From Fibrobacter succinogenes (GTDB lineage Bacteria; Fibrobacterota; Fibrobacteria; Fibrobacterales; Fibrobacteraceae), in contig CACWPM010000001.1 of NCBI GenBank assembly GCA_902762795.1, positions 1 through 64,000 on the forward strand: 64,000 nt of DNA. The letters are read 5' to 3'. Shown in pieces: positions 58,737-64,000 of the stretch. Each line of letters starts with the position of its first letter. Position 1 is the stretch's first letter. A model generated the notes under the pieces. That model saw nothing but the letters and a program-made list of their open reading frames with translations. It did not search any database and was not told the DNA's origin. The position numbers were made by a program, and so were the translations under genes.

Positions 58737-60269
58737 CTACACAAAGTCAATAATTTGTTCGTCATCAGCATCTTGCAAGCGACGCATCATCATCCTGTTA
58801 CGCCAAAGCCTAGCCACAATAGCCTTGAAGCCAAGCACCTGGATTGTAATGAGCGGAGTCATCGCGACCATCGCCACAATGCCAAAGGCATAATTCAAAA
58901 TCGAATCGCCACCATCGTGGATTACGGAGCATGCGCCAATCGCCAAAGGCAAGATAAAGCTCGAAGTCAAAGGACCACTCGCCACGCCACCCGAGTCAAA
59001 CGCAATCGCCGTATAAAGTTTAGGCACAAAGAACGAAAGTCCAAGTGAAATAAAGTACCCAGGCAGCAAATAGTAAATAATCGGGAACCCGACAATTATA
59101 CGAAGCATCGAAAGGCCAATCGAAATGCCGACACCCACCGAAAGAGCGATCAACATGGAACGTTTCGTCACGAGCCCGCCCGTCACTTCTTCGACCTGCT
59201 TGTTGAGCACATGCACCGCAGGTTCTGCAAGCACCACCACCATGCCAATGATAAACCCAGCCGTCACAAGCGCATGAGGACGCTTTGCCAGTTCACAACC
59301 AATCTCGAAACCAACCGGCATGAACCCGACGGTCACCGCCGTAAGGAAAATCACAAGTCCCACGAACGTGTAGCAAATTCCGACGCCCACTTGCACAAGC
59401 TTTACCAAGGGGAGCTTGAGTACCGTAAATTGCAACGCACAGAAAAACACGACAATCAGTATGAGCGCAACAAAGACTTCTTTCGCAACGGTCAACACGA
59501 CCGGCAAAAAATGTTCGCCAAGACTAGCTTCTACCGAATACGCCGCCGTCGAAAGTTCATAAGTCAAGTCGCCCTTCGAAAAAACGACCAAGCCCATGAG
59601 CGCTAAAATTGGCCCCACAGAACAAAGCGCAATCAAACCAAAGCTGTTTTCCGAAGCGTTCTTGCCACCAATCGCACCCGCAACACCAACGCCAAGCGCC
59701 ATGATGAACGGCACTGTAATCGGCCCCGTCGTCACGCCGCCCGAATCAAACGCGAGCGGTACAAACGCGTTCCGCCCGACAGACACCATGAGCATCCCGA
59801 GCATGAACAGCACCATGTAAAAGAAAATGATAATCAAAGAAAGATCTTTCTTGAACACTATCTTCAAAATCGCAAGCAACAAGAAAATCCCGACGCCCAC
59901 GCCAATCGTCGCAATCAGCAAAATCGGCCTCACGGCATTTTTCACCTGTTCTGCGAGCACGGACAAATCCGGCTCCGCCACCGTAATGAGAACACCCATC
60001 ACAAAGCAAACCGACACAAGCAGCAACAGCCTTCGCGACTTGGTAAGCCCCGAACCCACATAAGCCCCCATAGGCGTCATGGCAAGATCGGCCCCCAGGT
60101 TAAAAAGACCTATCCCGACAATCAAAAAAACGGCGCTAACCGAAAAAACGACCAGCTCCTTCGTCGAAAAATTTACAAGGGGAGTATGGGAGACCAGCAA
60201 CACGATAAGCGTGATGGGCAAAACAGAGGCAAAAGCCTCTTTCAGTTTTTCAAAAAGAATTTTTTGCAT
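58737..60269 (-). CDS. DUF1538 membrane protein
   Basis: About 510 residues, mostly hydrophobic, roughly 14 membrane segments. The protein is an internal duplication: both halves contain FDSGG, VAFDSGGVTTGPITVPFI-like at about residue 180 and FDSGGVASGPLTSSFILP in the second half, likely re-entrant or substrate-binding elements. DUF1538 is a transporter-like family of unknown substrate. ATG at 60269 (or GTG at 60272). The only clue to its job is the two P-II-like genes that follow, which suggest control by energy or nitrogen status. Confidence 0.85.
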   Translation of the reverse strand: MQKILFEKLKEAFASVLPITLIVLLVSHTPLVNFSTKELVVFSVSAVFLIVGIGLFNLGADLAMTPMGAYVGSGLTKSRRLLLLVSVCFVMGVLITVAEPDLSVLAEQVKNAVRPILLIATIGVGVGIFLLLAILKIVFKKDLSLIIIFFYMVLFMLGMLMVSVGRNAFVPLAFDSGGVTTGPITVPFIMALGVGVAGAIGGKNASENSFGLIALCSVGPILALMGLVVFSKGDLTYELSTAAYSVEASLGEHFLPVVLTVAKEVFVALILIVVFFCALQFTVLKLPLVKLVQVGVGICYTFVGLVIFLTAVTVGFMPVGFEIGCELAKRPHALVTAGFIIGMVVVLAEPAVHVLNKQVEEVTGGLVTKRSMLIALSVGVGISIGLSMLRIIVGFPIIYYLLPGYFISLGLSFFVPKLYTAIAFDSGGVASGPLTSSFILPLAIGACSVIHDGGDSILNYAFGIVAMVAMTPLITIQVLGFKAIVARLWRNRMMMRRLQDADDEQIIDFV

Positions 60270-60281
60270 CACAATAAAATA

Positions 60282-60360
60282 TAATTAATTAGTTATTGGT
60301 GAATAGTTATTAGTCATTGGTTAATAGCGGTTCGTCATCCTGAACGTTAGTGAAGGATCC
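60282..60360. repeat. Short TAGTTATT repeats and a dispersed GTCATCCTGAACG repeat
   Basis: 60282-60330 holds ATTAGTTATTGG-type words repeated about three times. 60334-60360 is a diverged copy of the GTCATCCTGAGCGAAG...GGATC element at 19913-19938. Confidence 0.5.
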
Positions 60361-60454
60361 AGTAGAGTCTAGTCAATAGCTATTGAAAATGGCTCAAAAA
60401 AAATTTTAGTATTCATGCAACCCTTACAATCCCCCGCACATCAAAAATAGCGAA

Positions 60455-61000
60455 ATGGACGAAAAAGTCATCATAAAGAAGATTCAACAAGGAAGCCGCG
60501 AAGCGCTCGGTATACTGTGGAAGTCCCACAGTACAAACGTATTGAACCTGGCTTTCAGAATGCTCAAGAACCGTGACGAAGCCGAAGACGTGCTGATGGA
60601 CATTTTCGTTTCCGTTCCCGGCAAGATCAAGAACTTCCGCGGTGAAAGCGCTCTCAACACCTGGCTGTTCCGCCTTACCGTAAACGAATGCCTCATGAGG
60701 CTGCGTTCCAAGAAACGTCACGCAGAACTCGAAGGCGAACATATCGAGCTTCTGACGGTATCTTCCATCGGGAGCAAACATGAAGAGCAAATAGACTATG
60801 ACCCGGAACTCTTGGAATTTGGACTTTCAAAGCTCTCCGCCGAAACAAGAAGCATGCTTTGGCTCAAAGACGCCGAAGAACTTGGCATCAAGGACTTGTC
60901 CGAGATCTACAACATGCCCGAAGGAACCATCAAGGCAAGGCTCAGCCGAGCAAGAACCGTCGTCAAGAACTATTTACAGGAGAACGTGAACTATGCGTAA
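60455..61000 (+). CDS. ECF-type RNA polymerase sigma factor
   Basis: 181 residues with region 2 (LNLAFRMLKNRDEAEDVLMDIFVSV, FRGESALNTWLFRLTVNECL) and region 4 (LSAETRSMLWLKDAEELGIKDL, MPEGTIKARLSRARTVVKNYL). It redirects RNA polymerase to a small set of promoters. The next gene, overlapping by eight bases, encodes a one-segment membrane protein and is followed by a Cys/His-rich periplasmic protein, as in sensing operons such as CnrYXH. The upstream GCAACC...CACATC could be its own promoter, but no consensus is known to me for this organism. Confidence 0.88.
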   Translation: MDEKVIIKKIQQGSREALGILWKSHSTNVLNLAFRMLKNRDEAEDVLMDIFVSVPGKIKNFRGESALNTWLFRLTVNECLMRLRSKKRHAELEGEHIELLTVSSIGSKHEEQIDYDPELLEFGLSKLSAETRSMLWLKDAEELGIKDLSEIYNMPEGTIKARLSRARTVVKNYLQENVNYA

Positions 61001-61334
61001 TCAAATCGATTTTTCAAGACTCGAAAGAATCAAGCCCAGAGAAGATTCCTGGAACACGGTCTGCGCAAGGCTCGATTCTTCAAAGCAAAAAAAATTCCTC
61101 AAATTCATCCAAACAAAATCATTATATGCACTCGCAGCAAGCCTTTTAGTCGTCTCGTTCCTCACAGTCTTTACGGTATACGATTACCTGGACTCCGAGG
61201 ATGTGCTCATCAAGAATGTCGCCTCAAATGAACTCGTCTCTTGGTACAACGACCTCGGCGAAACAAGCAACGACGAACTAGAAAATCTGGACACCCATAA
61301 TTCCATCAGCTATTTATTACAGGAGACAAAATAA
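60993..61334 (+). CDS. Single-segment membrane protein, probable anti-sigma factor
   Basis: 113 residues. A cytoplasmic N-terminus (NQIDFSRLERIKPREDSWNT), one membrane segment (SLYALAASLLVVSFLTVFTVY) and a short acidic outside part rich in Asp/Glu/Asn. No ASD or zinc-binding motif is visible, so it is assigned by position and topology. Overlaps the sigma gene by eight bases and the next gene by one base (TAATG), so all three are translated together. Confidence 0.6.
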   Translation: MRNQIDFSRLERIKPREDSWNTVCARLDSSKQKKFLKFIQTKSLYALAASLLVVSFLTVFTVYDYLDSEDVLIKNVASNELVSWYNDLGETSNDELENLDTHNSISYLLQETK

Positions 61335-62062
61335 TGAACGCTTCCACAAAGACCTTCTTCGCAAGCATCATCATTCTTGCTTGTTCCCTCGGATTTGCCA
61401 TTGGTGCATTCTGTTTCGCTGACCGTGGCGTTGGTGCAACATGCTGTTCCAAGCAGGCCTCCGTATGCGCACCATCACACAAGCAGTGCGGCTGCAACAA
61501 GCACAACGATTGCAACTGCAGCAAGCACGGCAATGAAGATTGCAGTTGCGGTTGCGTAAATCACGACTGCGACAAGAACGACTGTTCCTGCAAATGCTGC
61601 AAACGCGGTGGCAAGCACCACGGCGAACATTTCAAGGACCACAAGCGTTTCGACAAGAAGTTCGATTTCAAGAAAGGCGCAGACTTCATGGATTCAGTCC
61701 TCCAGGTCACACACGAACAAAAAGCCGCCTTTGAAAAGCTTCGCGTAACTACGGATTCCACGTTCAAGGAACTCCGCAAGCAAAAGAAAGATGCCGAGAG
61801 AGCCCTGCACGAAGCACTCGACAGCAACGATGACAAGAAAATTGCCGCAGCCAAGGCAGAAATTCTCAAGGCACAAGAAGCGTTGCTCAACCACAGAATT
61901 AACGGCGTGAAGGAATTCAATAAAATTCTCACCAAGGAACAGCTTGAAAAATTCAAGAACTTCCAAAAGAATCACAAAGCGATGCCTCCGCGTCCCGAAA
62001 AAGGTGAACACAAGCATGGTCCAGATTACGAACACGGTCCAGACCACCACCATGCTCATTAA
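61334..62062 (+). CDS. Cys- and His-rich periplasmic metal-sensor-like protein (ZraP/CnrX type)
   Basis: 242 residues. A membrane or signal segment (residues 7-31), then a stretch of about 70 residues with about 17 cysteines in CxC, CC and CxCxC pairs (CCSKQ, CSCGCVN, CSCKCCKR) and several His. The second half is a helical hairpin like the metal-resistance/CpxP family (LQVTHEQKAAFEKLRVTTDS through NKILTKEQLEKFKNFQKN), closing with a His-rich tail. Together with the sigma and anti-sigma genes it resembles CnrX/ZraP heavy-metal sensing. The Cys-rich part is unusual in this family. Confidence 0.72.
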   Translation: MNASTKTFFASIIILACSLGFAIGAFCFADRGVGATCCSKQASVCAPSHKQCGCNKHNDCNCSKHGNEDCSCGCVNHDCDKNDCSCKCCKRGGKHHGEHFKDHKRFDKKFDFKKGADFMDSVLQVTHEQKAAFEKLRVTTDSTFKELRKQKKDAERALHEALDSNDDKKIAAAKAEILKAQEALLNHRINGVKEFNKILTKEQLEKFKNFQKNHKAMPPRPEKGEHKHGPDYEHGPDHHHAH

Positions 62063-62110
62063 GGTTTACTAGCGACAATAAATTTGATTTTCATGATTCC
62101 TTGAATAACA

Positions 62111-62146
62111 AGCCTCCGGTTTTTGACCGGAGGCTTTCTGTTTTTT
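62111..62146 (+). terminator. Intrinsic terminator of the sigma operon
   Basis: Ten-base stem AGCCTCCGGT/ACCGGAGGCT with loop TTTTG, followed by TTCTGTTTTTT. It lies about 50 bases past the metal-sensor-like gene. Confidence 0.85.
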
Positions 62147-62170
62147 AAACAAACTACATTCATCTATTAT

Positions 62171-62198
62171 GTCATTCCCGCCACTGAGCGGGAATCCC
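62171..62198. repeat. Dispersed GTCATTCCCGCC palindromic repeat
   Basis: ATTCCCGCC-ACTGA-GCGGGAAT with GTC before and CCCC after. Same element as 37446-37472. Confidence 0.65.
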
Positions 62199-62202
62199 CC
62201 TT

Positions 62203-62418
62203 TCAACCATCCATATTTTCCCACATATTTTCATCGCGGTTTGCTTCTAGGTGCTGCTCGGCTGTTTCTGCAATTTTTTCGTTGTGCCCGCGCAATGCTG
62301 CAAACGGGCTGAAGATTTTCGCCCGGTTCGCAATGGACATCCGCGGATGCTTCATCAAGAAGTTCCAATCATCCTGCGGGTACGGCAAGTCAATTATGTC
62401 TTTGTAGTTATCGAGCAT
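62203..62418 (-). CDS. YolD-like small protein
   Basis: 71 residues. The HPRMSIANRAKIFSPFAALRGH segment is the YolD-like motif (MSxxxRAxxFSPFAALxG). Such proteins are commonly next to a Y-family polymerase, as here, and are thought to help it as UmuD does UmuC. The gene lies about 190 bases downstream of the polymerase. The ATG at 62418 has no strong ribosome site. Confidence 0.7.
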   Translation of the reverse strand: MLDNYKDIIDLPYPQDDWNFLMKHPRMSIANRAKIFSPFAALRGHNEKIAETAEQHLEANRDENMWENMDG

Positions 62419-62608
62419 AATGCAGTGGTTAGTGGTTAGTAGACAGTGGTTAGGATTGCAGCTATGAGCACGCGGCTTCGCCGCTTTGGGGTATGGGCCC
62501 GGAGCTTACGCTCCTCTGAGGATTACTAAGTAAAACGTTTAATTTTTTCAATTGCATTCCCCCATACCTCACCACCTCAAAGCGACCCATGGGAGCGAGC
62601 CCACAGCC
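62419..62608. other. Spacer between the Y-family polymerase and the YolD-like gene
   Basis: GTGGTTAGT-type short repeats (62421-62455), then two small hairpins, GCGGC-TTC-GCCGC and GGAGC-TTA-CGCTCC, near 62465-62515, and an AT-rich end. No gene is seen. Confidence 0.4.
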
Positions 62609-64000
62609 CTACGCCTTGTGTCCTCCGATTTGTTCGTTGCGTTCACGCGTAGTAGCGCCCTCCTGCATGTCCATGCCCTTGAAAATAGCGTTCTTGCCAA
62701 AGCGCTTCTTGATGGCAATTTGCGCCTGCATCATTTTCTTTTCGCGTTCCATTTTTTTCACGTCCGTAAAGAGATCGTAGCTTTCATGCGATGCTTCCAA
62801 AACATTATTTGCAGTGAGATTCAGCCGTTTTACCGTAAGCGACGGATTCATGATGCGGTCCGCCAATTTCATCACCGCTTCGGCAATCGTCGTTGCAGAC
62901 GATGTGTAATTTAATAGCGGAGCGGTCCCATGCGCAGGTTTCGGAATTATACGCCCATAACCATCGATAACGGTTTCACCGTGATAAATTCCTTTATCTA
63001 CATTTTCACGATCGTAACCCACATGGAGCGTGAGCCCATTTGTGACAAGACCTTTTTCCACAAGATCAAGCGCAAGCGTTTCCACCATCTCGCGGATGAC
63101 AATTTTCGCCTTCTCGCAATCGTACGCACAACTTAGGACCTGCCCGCCGCCAATACTATGCATTTTCGGTTTATACCGTTTGATTTCGGCTATGCCGCAC
63201 GGTTCATAGCCCCACGCATGGTCAATCAGGATTTCCGCATTCACGCCGAACATTTTATACAGAGCATCAGGATTCCTGACGCCTACACGCGCAAGATCAC
63301 CCATCGTGAAAATTCCACGACCATTATTCAAGTAACAATGCTCAAGGCGCTCCGCAAGCCCGCGCCCCAACTGCCAAAAGCTCGTGATAGGTCTGTGACC
63401 CCAAAGTTCCTTGCGGTATGTCATCTCGTCGAGCTCAGCAATGCGCACGCCATCCGCATCCGCGGCGACATGTTTCGCCATCACATCCATCGCAATTTTG
63501 CAAAGGTAAAGGTTCGTCCCGATGCCTGCCGTCGCCGTAATGCCCGTCGTTTCAAACACATCGCGAATCATGTCTTTTGCAAGTTCCCTTGCCGTTTTCT
63601 TGTACAGCGAAAGGTAATGCGTCAAGTCGATAAAGCATTCATCGATAGAATAAACGTGAATATCTTCTTCACTTACATATTTTAGATAAACTTCGTAAAT
63701 GCGGGTCGAATATTCCACATACTTCGCCATCTGCGGCGGAGCCACAATGTACTGGATTTCCTTGCCGGTCTGGCGTTTAACTTCACGCACTTTCTGGATA
63801 ACTTCGAACAAGCGCGCACGCCCAGGAATTCCATACGCCTTTAAGCTCGGCGTCACCGCGAGGCATATCGTCTTCTCCGTGCGGCTCGCATCCGCCACCA
63901 CCAGATTCGTTGTCAGCGGATCAAGTCCACGAAGCACGCACTCCACAGACGCAAAAAACGATTTCAAGTCGATAGCAACGTAAGTACGGGTTTCGCGCGG
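62609..64000 (-). CDS. Y-family DNA polymerase (UmuC/DinB type), N-terminus beyond the window
   Basis: The frame is open to the edge; upstream of 63967 the codons still read YVAIDLKSFFASVECVLRG, the catalytic N-terminus of UmuC-type polymerases, so the start lies outside. Conserved blocks: VADASRTEKTICLAVTP, YSIDECFIDLTHYL (catalytic acidic pair), TATAGIGTNLYLCKIAMDVMA and FWQLGRGLAERLEH. It bypasses DNA damage. At least 463 residues, with a C-terminal tail (KKRFGKNAIFKGMDMQEGAT) typical of the group paired with YolD-like proteins, which follows as the next gene. Confidence 0.93.
   Translation of the reverse strand, partial: PRETRTYVAIDLKSFFASVECVLRGLDPLTTNLVVADASRTEKTICLAVTPSLKAYGIPGRARLFEVIQKVREVKRQTGKEIQYIVAPPQMAKYVEYSTRIYEVYLKYVSEEDIHVYSIDECFIDLTHYLSLYKKTARELAKDMIRDVFETTGITATAGIGTNLYLCKIAMDVMAKHVAADADGVRIAELDEMTYRKELWGHRPITSFWQLGRGLAERLEHCYLNNGRGIFTMGDLARVGVRNPDALYKMFGVNAEILIDHAWGYEPCGIAEIKRYKPKMHSIGGGQVLSCAYDCEKAKIVIREMVETLALDLVEKGLVTNGLTLHVGYDRENVDKGIYHGETVIDGYGRIIPKPAHGTAPLLNYTSSATTIAEAVMKLADRIMNPSLTVKRLNLTANNVLEASHESYDLFTDVKKMEREKKMMQAQIAIKKRFGKNAIFKGMDMQEGATTRERNEQIGGHKA

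Overview
The window looks like a chromosomal segment of a Fibrobacter-type bacterium (phylum Fibrobacteres). The assignment rests on a FISUMP-domain lipoprotein (a paralogous family first named in Fibrobacter succinogenes), several serine-rich lipoproteins, a nifH tail, a radical SAM/lipoprotein locus and housekeeping genes rich in GAA/AAG/GGC codons. No rRNA, tRNA or CRISPR array was recognised.

Layout. 1-1,140: 3' end of nifH followed by an IS200-type element. 1,300-6,100: a DUF4160/DUF2442 pair, mnmA, and a metY-cysK sulfur operon whose leader encodes a 14-residue Cys-containing peptide. 6,289-10,046: a radical SAM/SPASM enzyme and three related small lipoproteins carrying LYGxP motifs. 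10,200-21,000: a phosphatase-like lipoprotein, rsmG, an outer-membrane-like protein, queH, the FISUMP lipoprotein, ygiQ with a disordered Arg/Asn tail, and prmA, with hairpin-rich spacers.

21,157-42,602 is a defence island: a Fic protein lacking the usual catalytic His, a rhuM pseudogene, McrBC with a zinc-ribbon-like third gene, a RloA/RloB pair with an unknown third gene, a frameshifted AbiH remnant, an AT-rich cassette of two ATPases plus an HNH protein (Septu-like), and a type I restriction-modification operon (hsdR-hsdM-small membrane protein-hsdS) with a second hsdS tail behind it. Core genes (glk and a large membrane spermidine-synthase-like protein) interrupt it. A second, AT-rich island (47,802-53,980) holds a nuclease-NTPase fusion, a KAP-type NTPase and a RhuM-Fic protein.

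54,143-64,000 is mostly core: metH, two P-II-like proteins with a DUF1538 membrane protein, an ECF sigma/anti-sigma/metal-sensor-like operon, and a YolD-like protein next to a Y-family DNA polymerase that runs off the end.

The sulfur and methyl genes (metY, cysK, metH) suggest homocysteine, cysteine and methionine made from O-acetyl esters. The best candidates for undescribed biology are the Cys-codon leader of metY-cysK, the one-enzyme/three-lipoprotein radical SAM locus, the unknown third gene behind RloAB, the nuclease-NTPase/KAP neighbours, and hairpin families that keep a fixed loop while the stem changes. All functions are read from sequence and memory of protein families; no database search was run.
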